This document shows, in pieces, positions 15,820 to 24,461 of a DNA stretch of 64,000 bases (position 1 is its first letter; each line of letters opens with the position of its first letter). The notes under the pieces are model-generated. The model did not search any database, was not told the origin of the DNA, and saw nothing but the letters and a program-made list of their open reading frames with translations. The position numbers were made by a program, and so were the translations under genes. The stretch comes from an uncultured Lactobacillus sp. (GTDB lineage: Bacteria > Bacillota > Bacilli > Lactobacillales > Lactobacillaceae), in contig NZ_CAJURR010000008.1 in assembly GCF_910589175.1 (NCBI RefSeq), positions 1-64,000 of the forward strand, in the 5' to 3' direction.

Positions 15820-16596
15820 ATGTCTCAAAAAAATTATGTATCTCAATCTTCTATTCAAGACTTTTTATCTGCTAGAAAGCGCAGTTCTACTTTGATTGCT
15901 ACTGGCGTCATGCTATGTATTTTCTCACCGATTACTTTATTAACCTTAATCAGTCTGACAAGATTAGATATCTTAACTTCATCGATTAATTTTGCAACAG
16001 GAATTGGCGTAATTGTTTTAATACTTCTAGTTGCAGCCGCTGTAGCTCTCTTTATTGCGGGAAATCACTGGCTAAAGGTTAATGAAAATTTCGAATATGA
16101 GGAATGTAATCTTTCTGAAGAAACAAAAGAGCAAATTTTCAAATTGAGTAAAGAATATGAAAATCAGCACCTAGTGCTAAAAATTATTGGCATTACTTTC
16201 TGTATTTTATCTGCCATTCCACTTATGATGGGATCTTTATTTATTGGGTCTCTTTCAAATAGCCGAATTGATGATCTAATGACTGGTCTTTCAACTGCTA
16301 CGCTTTTTCTTGTAGGAATTGGTGTCTTTTTCTTAGTCAAAACCAATATTGTTCGTGATAGTTTTAATATTATTTTGCAAATAGAAGACTATACTACTGA
16401 GAAAAAAGCCAACAAAAAAATAATTGAAAAATATGCCACTATTTACTGGATGACTATTTCTTTTATCTATCTTGCTTATAGTTTCATTAGCAAAAATTGG
16501 AGTCAAAGCTGGATTATTTGGCCACTTGCTGGAATTACATATGGGATTCTTGAAACAATCCTTTCTTTAAAAAAGAAAAAATCAATTTCAGAATAA
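15820..16596 (+). CDS. membrane protein related to the membrane part of Xre-type regulators
   Basis: The 258-residue protein has about five membrane segments (LIATGVMLCIFSPITLLTLI; a second at 58-80; IIGITFCILSAIPLMMGSLF near 122) and a soluble linker. The start is ATG 15820; the upstream GTG (15811) is part of the AGAGGTGA ribosome site. The layout and phrases such as LCIFSPI and a short loop of NxxxxIDDL resemble the C-terminal half of the gene at 9333, without a helix-turn-helix. Function unknown. Confidence 0.65.
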   Translation: MSQKNYVSQSSIQDFLSARKRSSTLIATGVMLCIFSPITLLTLISLTRLDILTSSINFATGIGVIVLILLVAAAVALFIAGNHWLKVNENFEYEECNLSEETKEQIFKLSKEYENQHLVLKIIGITFCILSAIPLMMGSLFIGSLSNSRIDDLMTGLSTATLFLVGIGVFFLVKTNIVRDSFNIILQIEDYTTEKKANKKIIEKYATIYWMTISFIYLAYSFISKNWSQSWIIWPLAGITYGILETILSLKKKKSISE

Positions 16597-16659
16597 TACA
16601 TCAAAAAAGAGGCCTTGTGTTCGGAAAATGATTCTGCTACACTCTAAATATCAAAATAT

Positions 16660-16722
16660 CTATATATCGTCGTAATAAGGTCGACAGTTTCTACCCGGAA
16701 CCAATTAATTCTGGACTATAGG
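16660..16722 (+). promoter_or_regulatory. guanine/xanthine-type purine riboswitch
   Basis: The conserved purine-riboswitch junction is present: GTTTCTACC (J2/3) and GGACTATAG (J3/1), closed by CTATA/TATAG (P1), GTCG/CGAC (P2) and CCGGAA/TTCTGG (P3). The pyrimidine in GACTATAG is C, which selects guanine rather than adenine. It controls xpt-pbuX. The promoter is probably an extended -10 TGCTACACT (16635-16643). Confidence 0.92.
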
Positions 16723-16747
16723 TAATCGATGTCATAAGTAGCACTAC

Positions 16748-16793
16748 AAGGACTTCTTTTACCCTAATTTACGGGTAGAAGAAGTCTTTTTTT
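16748..16793 (+). terminator. riboswitch-controlled terminator before xpt
   Basis: GACTTCTT-T-TACCC and GGGTA-G-AAGAAGTC form a long stem followed by TTTTTTT; guanine binding would favour it. Confidence 0.92.
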
Positions 16794-16807
16794 GCAGGAG
16801 GATAAAA

Positions 16808-17383
16808 TTGAAATTACTTGAGGAACGGATTCGTAAAGATGGAGAAGTATTAGACGGCAATGTTTTAAAAATTAACTCTTTTCTAAATCATCAAGTCGAT
16901 CCGCAACTTATGATGGAAGTCGGTAAGGAATTTAAGCGTTTATTCGAAAATGAAAAAATTACTAAGGTTCTTACTTGTGAAGCTTCAGGAATTGCTCCTG
17001 GTATTATGGCTGCATATCAATTAGGAGTGCCAATGGTTTTTGCGAGAAAGAAAAAGCCTTCAACTCTAAATGATGCTGTTTATTGGGCAGACGTATTTTC
17101 TTGCACTAAAAAAGTTAATAATAAAATTTGCGTTGAAAAGAAATTTTTAAGTAGCGATGATCACTTATTAATTATTGATGACTTCCTGGCACACGGCAAA
17201 GCTGTTAAAGGAATGCTTAATATTGCAAATCAAGCAAATGCAACTGTAGCTGGTGTTGGCGTAGTTGTAGCTAAAGAATTCCAAGGCGGCAGCGAATGGG
17301 TTAAAGATCACGGCTACCGCCTTGAGGCCTTAGCTAGGATTTCTAATTTTGAAAATAATCAAGTGCATTTTGTAGGAGAATAA
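16808..17383 (+). CDS. xpt: xanthine phosphoribosyltransferase
   Basis: The 191-residue enzyme converts xanthine and PRPP to XMP. The PRPP loop LLIIDDFLAHGKA lies near residue 119 and TCEASGIAPG near 57. The start is TTG, 6 nt behind AGGAGG, which explains why it is not at an ATG. First gene of the riboswitch operon with the permease pbuX 3 bp downstream; salvaged XMP is passed to guaA. Confidence 0.96.
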   Translation: MKLLEERIRKDGEVLDGNVLKINSFLNHQVDPQLMMEVGKEFKRLFENEKITKVLTCEASGIAPGIMAAYQLGVPMVFARKKKPSTLNDAVYWADVFSCTKKVNNKICVEKKFLSSDDHLLIIDDFLAHGKAVKGMLNIANQANATVAGVGVVVAKEFQGGSEWVKDHGYRLEALARISNFENNQVHFVGE

Positions 17384-17386
17384 TAA

Positions 17387-18715
17387 ATGAAGCACATGCA
17401 AGTTAACCACAAAAAGGCAGCTTTACTAGGTCTACAACATTTACTCGCAATGTATTCAGGAGCCATTGCAGTCCCGCTTTTGATTGGAACTGCCTTGAAA
17501 TTTAACTCCACTCAAATGACTTATCTAGTTTCAATTGATATCTTCATGTGTGGTTTAGCAACTGCTCTCCAGCTTCTACGGAATCGTTATTTTGGAATTG
17601 GTTTACCTGTTGTTTTAGGGTGTGCCATTCAAGCGGTAGCTCCTCTTCAAATGATTGGGAAAAAATTCACCATTGGTACTATGTACGGTGCAATCATTGT
17701 AGCAGGTGTTTTCGTATTTTTAGTAGCTGGCTATTTTTCCAAAATCAAAAAGCTCTTTCCACCAGTTGTAACAGGAAGCTTAATTACAGTAATTGGACTT
17801 TCCTTAATTCCAGTCTCTATTCAAAATCTTGGTGGAGGTAATTCTACAGCTAAAAACTTCGGTGACCCTAAAAATCTTTTAACTGGCTTTATAACTGTAG
17901 CAATTATTCTTGCACTTCAAGTTTGGGGCAAAGGATTTATTAAATCAATCGCTGTTTTAGTGGGATTAATTGCAGGAACATTAATTGCCAGTACTCTTGG
18001 TATGGTTTCACTTACTCCGGTTGCTCAAGCTTCTTGGTTCCACTTACCTCAACCTTTTTACTTTGGAATGCCACAGTTTGAGTGGTCATCTAGTTTAACG
18101 ATGATCATCATTGCTCTCGTTTCAATGGTTGAATCTACTGGAGTATTCTTTGCTATTGGCGATTTACTCCACAAAGATATCACAAGCGATGACCTCAAAA
18201 AAGGTTATCGTGCTGAAGGGCTCGCACAGATCCTTGGCGGAATCTTTAATACATTCCCCTACACTACTTTTTCACAAAATGTAGGTTTACTTGAATTATC
18301 AGGTATAACTACAAAAAGACCAATTTACTGGGCATCTGGCTTTTTAATGTTAATGGGATTATTACCTAAATTTGGTGCTTTAGTAACTATTATCCCTGAC
18401 TCTGTCTTAGGTGGCGCAATGCTTGTAATGTTTACAATGATTGCCGTTCAAGGAATGAGAATGCTAAAGAGAGTAGACTTTGAGGATACTCGTAATATCT
18501 TAATCGTAGCTATCTCAATTGGTCTCGGATTAGGTGTTACTGTTTATCCACAAGTTTTCCAAGCTTTACCAGAAACTATTCAATTATTCCTTGGAAATGG
18601 TATTGTTGTAGCGAGTTTAAGTGCTACTATTCTCAATTTATTATTTAAAGGAAAATCTGGCTTAGAAGAGCAACATATTCCAGCTGCTCCAGAAAAAATT
18701 GAAGTACAAAACTAA
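17387..18715 (+). CDS. pbuX: xanthine permease, NCS2 family
   Basis: The 442-residue carrier has about 12-14 membrane segments and NCS2 features: GLQHLLAMYSGAIAVPLLIG at the start, the helix-8 segment MVESTGVFFAIGDLL and a NVGLLELSGITTKRP loop. It imports xanthine (possibly uric acid or guanine) with protons. Co-transcribed with xpt under the guanine riboswitch. Confidence 0.93.
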   Translation: MKHMQVNHKKAALLGLQHLLAMYSGAIAVPLLIGTALKFNSTQMTYLVSIDIFMCGLATALQLLRNRYFGIGLPVVLGCAIQAVAPLQMIGKKFTIGTMYGAIIVAGVFVFLVAGYFSKIKKLFPPVVTGSLITVIGLSLIPVSIQNLGGGNSTAKNFGDPKNLLTGFITVAIILALQVWGKGFIKSIAVLVGLIAGTLIASTLGMVSLTPVAQASWFHLPQPFYFGMPQFEWSSSLTMIIIALVSMVESTGVFFAIGDLLHKDITSDDLKKGYRAEGLAQILGGIFNTFPYTTFSQNVGLLELSGITTKRPIYWASGFLMLMGLLPKFGALVTIIPDSVLGGAMLVMFTMIAVQGMRMLKRVDFEDTRNILIVAISIGLGLGVTVYPQVFQALPETIQLFLGNGIVVASLSATILNLLFKGKSGLEEQHIPAAPEKIEVQN

Positions 18716-18740
18716 ATAAAATATTTTCTTAAAACCACGC

Positions 18741-18771
18741 AAAAAGGACTTGGAATTTCCAAGTCCTTTTT
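18741..18771. terminator. bidirectional terminator between pbuX and murA
   Basis: AAAAAGGACTTGG-AATTT-CCAAGTCCTTTTT, symmetrical with A- and T-runs. Confidence 0.92.
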
Positions 18772-18785
18772 ATGTTCTATTTTAA

Positions 18786-20051
18786 TTAAACATCAATCAC
18801 AGATACTTCTGCACCTAGTTGACGCAACTTTTGTTCAATTCTATCATAGCCACGCAAAATATTGCCCGCATTTGAAATGATAGTTTCACCATCTGCCATT
18901 AAACCAGCAAGCATCAAACAAGCTCCTGCTCTAATTTCACCAGCACTAACATGTGCTCCATGCAAATGATGAGTTGGATGAACTAAGATAATATTATCTT
19001 CTACTTGAATATTTGCACCCATCTTTTGAAGCTCAGGAATATGACCAACACGTTTAGGATATATTTGATCAATTATTACACCTTCACCACTCTTAGCAGT
19101 TAGAAGAAGCGGAGTAATTGGTTGCTGTAAATCAGTTGCAAATCCAGGATATACATCAGTTCTAACTTGCGTCATCTTCAAGTCACCAGCCGGATAAACA
19201 TAAAGGGAATCTTCATCAGCATCAATTACTACACCCATTTCTTCTACTTTAGCTAAGTAAGAATCTAGGTGTTCTTCGATAATATTATGAATTCTAATAC
19301 CGTTTCCGATACAAGCAGCTAGAGCCACATAAGTTCCAGCTTCAATTCGATCAGGAATAATAGTATGAGGAGTTTGTGCTTTTAATTCCTCCACTCCTTC
19401 AATTCGAATTACTTCAGTACCTGCACCACGAATAACAGCGCCCATATTATTCAAAAATGTAGCTAAATCAATAATTTCTGGTTCCTTAGCTGCATTTTCA
19501 ATAATAGTTTGGCCCTTTGCCATTACGCTAGCCATAATTATGTTCATTGTTGCGCCTACAGAAGGCATCTTTAAATGAATTTTTGCACCACGAAGCCCGG
19601 TTTTAGGAGCTGTAATGATAATTTGATCGTTTTCATTCTCAACAGTTGCACCTAATGCTTCAAAGCCTTTAATATGCTGATCAATAGGACGAGGGCCAAT
19701 ATCATCTCCGCCTGGAAAACCCACCACAGCTTTACCAAAACGACCTAATAATGCACCCATAAAGTAGTAAGAAGCTCTCAAGCTCTTAATCTTACCTGCC
19801 GGAAGGGGACTGCGCTTAATGTTATCCGGATTTATTCGTAAAGTGGTTTCATGAAAATCACACTTCACATCCATTTCACTAAGTAGATCCATCAAATTAT
19901 CTACATCAGCAATTCGCGGAACCCCTTCTAGGATAACAGGAGTTCGCGAAAGTATTGACGCTGGAATCAATGCTACAGTGGAATTCTTAGCACCGCCGAT
20001 CCACACGTCGCCCTTTAGGGGCTTTCCACCATGAATAATCATCTGTTTCAT
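18786..20051 (-). CDS. murA: UDP-N-acetylglucosamine 1-carboxyvinyltransferase
   Basis: The 421-residue enzyme performs the first committed step of peptidoglycan synthesis, adding enolpyruvate to UDP-GlcNAc. The inside-out EPSP-synthase-like fold is visible in GGAKNSTVALIPASIL (residues 19-34) and later repeats. In the catalytic loop the usual GGC(T/A)IG is GGDDIG: Asp116 stands where the fosfomycin-reactive cysteine (Cys115 in E. coli) is expected. Enzymes with this Cys-to-Asp change are active and fosfomycin resistant. It lies behind pyrG and is possibly the second paralogue (murA2/murZ). Confidence 0.95.
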   Translation of the reverse strand: MKQMIIHGGKPLKGDVWIGGAKNSTVALIPASILSRTPVILEGVPRIADVDNLMDLLSEMDVKCDFHETTLRINPDNIKRSPLPAGKIKSLRASYYFMGALLGRFGKAVVGFPGGDDIGPRPIDQHIKGFEALGATVENENDQIIITAPKTGLRGAKIHLKMPSVGATMNIIMASVMAKGQTIIENAAKEPEIIDLATFLNNMGAVIRGAGTEVIRIEGVEELKAQTPHTIIPDRIEAGTYVALAACIGNGIRIHNIIEEHLDSYLAKVEEMGVVIDADEDSLYVYPAGDLKMTQVRTDVYPGFATDLQQPITPLLLTAKSGEGVIIDQIYPKRVGHIPELQKMGANIQVEDNIILVHPTHHLHGAHVSAGEIRAGACLMLAGLMADGETIISNAGNILRGYDRIEQKLRQLGAEVSVIDV

Positions 20052-20120
20052 TGGGGAAACAATCCTTTTCTCTATTTGTAATACCCAAATGTATCACAAA
20101 ATATATTAAATGAAAAACGT

Positions 20121-20160
20121 AAAAAAAACAAGAGAAGCCGCGGATTATGGCTCTCTTGTT
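20121..20160 (-). terminator. terminator of pyrG
   Basis: On the minus strand AACAAGAGA-GCC pairs with GGC-T-TCTCTTGTT and is followed by T8. Confidence 0.9.
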
Positions 20161-20182
20161 ACCGAAATTTAATTTTTGAAGT

Positions 20183-21805
20183 CTAGTTAAAATGTTGTGC
20201 CGGAAGACCACTTGCTGCACCAATAAATGCTTTAAACAATCCTTCTGGTCTTTGTGGACGACTTAAAAATTCTGGATGATATTGAGCTGCGATAAAGAAT
20301 TTTTTATTTGGAATTTCAATAATTTCTACTAAATGATTATCTGGAGAAACACCAGAGAAGACCATGCCTGCCTTTTCAAATGCTTCACGATATTCATTAT
20401 TAAATTCATAACGGTGGCGGTGTCTTTCTTGAATTACATCTTGATCATCGTATGCTTCACGCGTCTTGGTTCGCTTCTTTAAAGTTGCTGGGTATAAACC
20501 TAAACGAAGAGTACCACCAATATTCTCTTCATCACGCTTGTCAGCCATAATATCAATAATATTATTCTTAGTGTCTGGATTAGCTTCTGCACTATTAGCA
20601 TCTTTTAAGCCGAGTACATTTCTAGCAAATTCAACACTAGCCATTTGCATACCTAAGCAGATTCCTAAAAATGGGATATCGTGTTCACGGGCATATTTAA
20701 TTGAAGTAATCATCCCCTCAAGACCGCGTGTACCAAAACCACCAGGTACAATTAATCCATCTGAATCCTTCATAATTTCTGCAATGTTATCTTCAGTGAT
20801 GTCTTCTGCTTGGACCTTATTTACCTTAATTTTAGTGTCATATAAGTAACCAGCGTGTTGCAGAGCATCAGTGACAGAAATATATGCATCTTCAAGTTCT
20901 ACATACTTACCTACTAAAGTAATAGTAGTTTCATGCTTTAAGTTCTTTGCACGTTCATCTAATTTCTTCCAAGCTTCCATATCTGCTTCTGGCTTTGGAC
21001 TTTCTAAGTGTAAAAAGTCGCAAACTTTTTGGTCCATACCTTGTTCTTGGAAAGCAAGTGGTAAATCAAAAAGTGAAGGAGCATCAATGGATTCAATAAT
21101 ACGGTCTACTGGAACATCAGTAAAGGTTGAAATCTTATTTTTTAACTCTTGAGCAATTGGTTTTTCAGCTCTCAAAACAAGCATATTTGGTTGAATACCA
21201 ATACTTCTAAGTTCAGCAACTGAATGTTGTGTTGGCTTAGTTTTCATTTCGTGAGCAGCATGAAGATAAGGTACTAGTGTACAGTGAATGTACATTACAT
21301 TTTCTTCACCAACCTCACGACGCATTTGGCGAATTGCCTCCATAAATGGTGTAGATTCGATATCCCCTACTGTACCACCAATTTCAGAAATAATGACATC
21401 TGAATCAGTTGTTAAGGCAGCACGCATGATTTTTTTCTTAATCATGTCCGTAATATGCGGAATTACTTGCACAGTTGCACCATGATAGTCACCGCGACGT
21501 TCTTTATCAAGCACTTCTTGATAGATTTTACCAGTAGTAACATTAGAATATTTACTTGTTCTAACATCAACAATTCTTTCATAGTGACCCAAATCAAGAT
21601 CAGCTTCTGTACCATCATCAGTAACATAAACTTCCCCATGTTGATATGGATTCATTGTACCTGGATCGATATTAATGTAAGGATCAAACTTTTGCATGGT
21701 AACTTTTAAGCCACGATTTTTAAGTAAACGTCCTAAACTTGAAGCTGAAATTCCCTTACCTAGTGATGAAACAACTCCACCAGTTACAAAAATATACTTT
21801 GTCAT
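20183..21805 (-). CDS. pyrG: CTP synthase
   Basis: The 540-residue enzyme aminates UTP to CTP. The N-terminal synthetase domain begins [17 protein letters not shown] and has [13 protein letters not shown]; the C-terminal class I amidotransferase domain has LGICLGMQ (nucleophile Cys) and QYHPEF. I start it at 21805, behind GAGGAAG; an in-frame ATG 90 bp upstream lies in the leader at the promoter start point and is not used. Regulated by a CTP-sensing attenuator. Confidence 0.97.
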   Translation of the reverse strand: MTKYIFVTGGVVSSLGKGISASSLGRLLKNRGLKVTMQKFDPYINIDPGTMNPYQHGEVYVTDDGTEADLDLGHYERIVDVRTSKYSNVTTGKIYQEVLDKERRGDYHGATVQVIPHITDMIKKKIMRAALTTDSDVIISEIGGTVGDIESTPFMEAIRQMRREVGEENVMYIHCTLVPYLHAAHEMKTKPTQHSVAELRSIGIQPNMLVLRAEKPIAQELKNKISTFTDVPVDRIIESIDAPSLFDLPLAFQEQGMDQKVCDFLHLESPKPEADMEAWKKLDERAKNLKHETTITLVGKYVELEDAYISVTDALQHAGYLYDTKIKVNKVQAEDITEDNIAEIMKDSDGLIVPGGFGTRGLEGMITSIKYAREHDIPFLGICLGMQMASVEFARNVLGLKDANSAEANPDTKNNIIDIMADKRDEENIGGTLRLGLYPATLKKRTKTREAYDDQDVIQERHRHRYEFNNEYREAFEKAGMVFSGVSPDNHLVEIIEIPNKKFFIAAQYHPEFLSRPQRPEGLFKAFIGAASGLPAQHFN

Positions 21806-21845
21806 GCCGTGCTTCCTCTCTTTTCTTTTATTCTCTGTTAAAATC

Positions 21846-21929
21846 AAAAAAAGCTCCCAAATACATGGGAGCTTAATTGCACATAGAGTGCCCATACAAA
21901 ATACTAAAGGGAAATTTGCTTTCCGTCAA
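21846..21929 (-). promoter_or_regulatory. pyrG promoter and CTP-sensing attenuator
   Basis: The promoter is TTGACG (21924-21929), 17 bp, TAGTAT (21901-21906). Seven bases further the transcript starts GGGC (21893-21890). The leader ends in the terminator AAGCTCCC-8-GGGAGCTT with T-run (21846-21874). This is the layout of B. subtilis pyrG, where low CTP causes reiterative G addition, and the poly-G pairs with the CUCCC arm to block termination. Confidence 0.8.
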
Positions 21930-21934
21930 GTACT

Positions 21935-22477
21935 TTACTCATCATCGTTATCAAGATCATCTTGGTGAAGTTCAGATAATTGGCCTTCAATACCATCATC
22001 TAATTCATTGTCATCGGCATCATCAAGATCATCATCTGAGTAGTCGTCTTCATTAGTATCTTCTTCGTCAACATCCAAATCTTCATCTTCTGGGTCATCT
22101 GAATCGTAGTCGATAATATCATCATCGTCAGAATCACCAATGAAAGCATTAACTTTCTTGTGGTGTTTCTTACGTGGTACATCTTCTTCATCTTCTGGAT
22201 GGTTTACTTCTTCATCAACAGATTCATATGGGAACCAAGAACGCAATGCCCAAACATTATCACCCATTGAAATGAATTCACCATCAGTGTTCATATCAGT
22301 GTAAAATTGTGGCAAACGCTCACGAATTTCTTCGTCACTCTTACCCAGAAAGTTCTGGACGGCGTTAACGATATCAGCAAAGGCCATTCGCTTGCCGCTA
22401 TCTTGTAAAATTGCACGAGCAACTTCGATCATTGACAATTCGTCTTTATTTTGGCCTTTAAAATCATCTAACCCCAC
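21935..22477 (-). CDS. rpoE: RNA polymerase delta subunit
   Basis: The 180-residue protein has the N-terminal HARE-type domain (about 1-90; ELSMIEVARAILQDSGKRMA, LPQFYTDMNTDGEFISMG) and a very acidic, disordered C-terminal half, as in Gram-positive delta. It helps polymerase recycle and raises promoter specificity. I choose GTG 22477, 9 nt behind AAAGGA, giving MGLDDFKG; a GTG six codons upstream is possible. The pyrG promoter follows its stop. Confidence 0.92.
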   Translation of the reverse strand: MGLDDFKGQNKDELSMIEVARAILQDSGKRMAFADIVNAVQNFLGKSDEEIRERLPQFYTDMNTDGEFISMGDNVWALRSWFPYESVDEEVNHPEDEEDVPRKKHHKKVNAFIGDSDDDDIIDYDSDDPEDEDLDVDEEDTNEDDYSDDDLDDADDNELDDGIEGQLSELHQDDLDNDDE

Positions 22478-22525
22478 AGTGGCACGTCCTTTCACGTAAT
22501 CAATTTATCTACATTTGCTAAAGAT

Positions 22526-22945
22526 CTATTCTATTATATCAATCTTTATTGCATAGTTACCTACTAAGTATAGACCAGAAAAGAGATCATATTCAACTTT
22601 TAGTTGCATCTTTCCTGGAGAAATTTCAGAAAAACTCAATTTATTAGTTAAAGACTCTAAATTCATTTGCTTACCAGCAGCTACAACTTTACATTTTCTT
22701 TTTTCTCCTGGCTCAAACTTCATTAGCGTATGATCACCTTTAGCGTCTCCGCGCTGCATCACAAGCTCATTTGGTTTAACTAATAGCTTTACCTCAACAT
22801 CGCCCTCTTTATTTTTTTCACTATACTTTATGCGCCAATCATTACCGACTTTTTCAATTGATCCTATGCCATCTCTTTCAAAGACGGCTGATTCATCTTC
22901 TTGGTGAATCTCACTAGTAATTTTAATCTCAACTTTCTTGCTCAT
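22526..22945 (-). CDS. DUF1934 family protein
   Basis: The 139-residue protein is a small all-beta DUF1934 (YwiB-like) protein: KVEIKITSEIHQEDESAVFE at the start and LLVKPNELVMQRGDAKGDHT in the middle, a lipocalin-like fold. I begin it at 22945, behind AAGGAAGGTG; an upstream ATG is six codons away. The gene is next to rpoE on the same strand, as often in Firmicutes. Function unknown. Confidence 0.85.
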   Translation of the reverse strand: MSKKVEIKITSEIHQEDESAVFERDGIGSIEKVGNDWRIKYSEKNKEGDVEVKLLVKPNELVMQRGDAKGDHTLMKFEPGEKRKCKVVAAGKQMNLESLTNKLSFSEISPGKMQLKVEYDLFSGLYLVGNYAIKIDIIE

Positions 22946-23057
22946 ATTTTCACCTTCCTTCACGCTAGGATAGCCTTAAAGTAGCATTATTGTTATAATC
23001 AAGTTGATTATACGTTAGCAGATTTATTTTATTATCCGAGAAAATAGTATAAGAAAA

Positions 23058-24422
23058 ATGGAAAAATTTCAAAGTAAAAAGCTGGATCATGAGAAAGTAA
23101 TGAGAGATCCAGTTCACAACTATATTCATGTTAAAGATCAAGTTATTTTAGATGTCATTAATTCAAAAGAGTTTCAACGATTACGCCGAATCAAGCAATT
23201 AGGACCGGCATCTTACGTTTTTCAAGGTGCAACTCATACTCGCTTTGAACATAATCTAGGTGTTTATGAATTAACCCGGAGAATTTGTGATATTTTTGAA
23301 GAAAAGTATGTAAGTAAAGAGCCAGGCGATGGCTTATGGAATCCAGACGAAAGACTCTTAGCAGAATGTGCCGCTTTACTTCATGATATTGGCCATGGTC
23401 CTTATTCTCATACCTTTGAGCATTTATTTGGTACTAACCATGAAAAAATGGGCCAACAAATTATTACCGATAAAAATACTGAAGTGAACCAAGCCCTGAG
23501 AAAAGTAAGTCCTAATTTTCCAGAATTAGTTGCTAGTGTTATTGCTAAAACATATCCTAATCCTCAGGTAGTCAAACTAATTTCAAGTCAAGCTGACGCA
23601 GACAGAATGGATTACTTACTGCGGGATGCTTACTTTACTGGCGTAACTTATGGAAGTTTTGACTTAACGAGAATTTTAGAAGTAATCCGTCCCTATAGAG
23701 ATGGTATCTGCTTTACAGATAAAGGTATCCACTCAGTCGAGGATTACATCATTAGTCGATATCAAATGTATCAACAAGTTTATTTCCATCGCGTTAATCG
23801 TTCAATGGAAGTTATCTTGCATCATTTACTTGAACGAGCTCAAATTATTTATGAAGAAGGTAAACTTCAAGTTACTCCTCAACTCGAAGCCTTTTTGAAC
23901 GGAAAATGGACCCTTGAAGATTATCTCAAGTTAGATGATGGCGTGATGGAAACTAATTTCTTACTCTGGACCAACTCAGGAGATCAAATTTTATCTGATC
24001 TTTCAAATCGGTACTTATACCGTCATCCCCTTGAAAGTGTCAAAATTAATGAAGATACTAAGAGTTTACTGCCAAAACTAAAGAATCTCATTAAGCAAGC
24101 TGGTTTTGATCCTAATTACTATACTGCTACCAATTCAGCTTTCGATGAGCCTTATGATGCATACAAGCCAACTGGGAAAAATGCTCATAGCCCAATTGAA
24201 ATTATGCAAACTGATGGCAGTTTAGTCGAACTTTCTGAATTGAGTCCACTAGTTAAATCCTTAAATGGAACACTTCAGGGAGATGAGCGTTTCTTCTTTC
24301 CAAAAGTAATGGTTAAAGAAACAGATGAGCCTCAAATTTTTGATCCTATTTATCAAGAATTTCAAAAATATATTCGAAATAATACTTTACGCTACTTACG
24401 ACGTCCAAATAAAAAGAAATAA
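23058..24422 (+). CDS. HD domain phosphohydrolase (YwfO-like)
   Basis: The 454-residue protein is in the dGTPase/SAMHD1-like HD family. Metal ligands are visible as H..HD..D: TRFEHNLGVYEL (about 57-68), LLHDIGHGPYSHTFEH (about 100-115) and ADADRMDYLLRD (about 174-185). It likely hydrolyses (d)NTPs; B. subtilis YwfO acts on several. Diverges from the DUF1934 gene; monocistronic with a terminator. Confidence 0.88.
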   Translation: MEKFQSKKLDHEKVMRDPVHNYIHVKDQVILDVINSKEFQRLRRIKQLGPASYVFQGATHTRFEHNLGVYELTRRICDIFEEKYVSKEPGDGLWNPDERLLAECAALLHDIGHGPYSHTFEHLFGTNHEKMGQQIITDKNTEVNQALRKVSPNFPELVASVIAKTYPNPQVVKLISSQADADRMDYLLRDAYFTGVTYGSFDLTRILEVIRPYRDGICFTDKGIHSVEDYIISRYQMYQQVYFHRVNRSMEVILHHLLERAQIIYEEGKLQVTPQLEAFLNGKWTLEDYLKLDDGVMETNFLLWTNSGDQILSDLSNRYLYRHPLESVKINEDTKSLLPKLKNLIKQAGFDPNYYTATNSAFDEPYDAYKPTGKNAHSPIEIMQTDGSLVELSELSPLVKSLNGTLQGDERFFFPKVMVKETDEPQIFDPIYQEFQKYIRNNTLRYLRRPNKKK

Positions 24423-24425
24423 GCT

Positions 24426-24460
24426 AAAGACGCACTGATAAAATTCAATGCGTCTTTTTT
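24426..24460 (+). terminator. terminator of the HD gene
   Basis: AAGACGCA and TGCGTCTT pair around a 14-nt loop and are followed by TTTT. Confidence 0.88.
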
Positions 24461-24461
24461 G

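Noticed and set aside
21806-21895. 30-residue N-terminal extension of CTP synthase
   Set aside because: It would begin at the transcription start and run through the attenuator; homologous enzymes begin [10 protein letters not shown].
22000-22191. Separate methionine-rich small gene in rpoE
   Set aside because: It is the frame-shifted image of the acidic aspartate/glutamate codons of the delta subunit.
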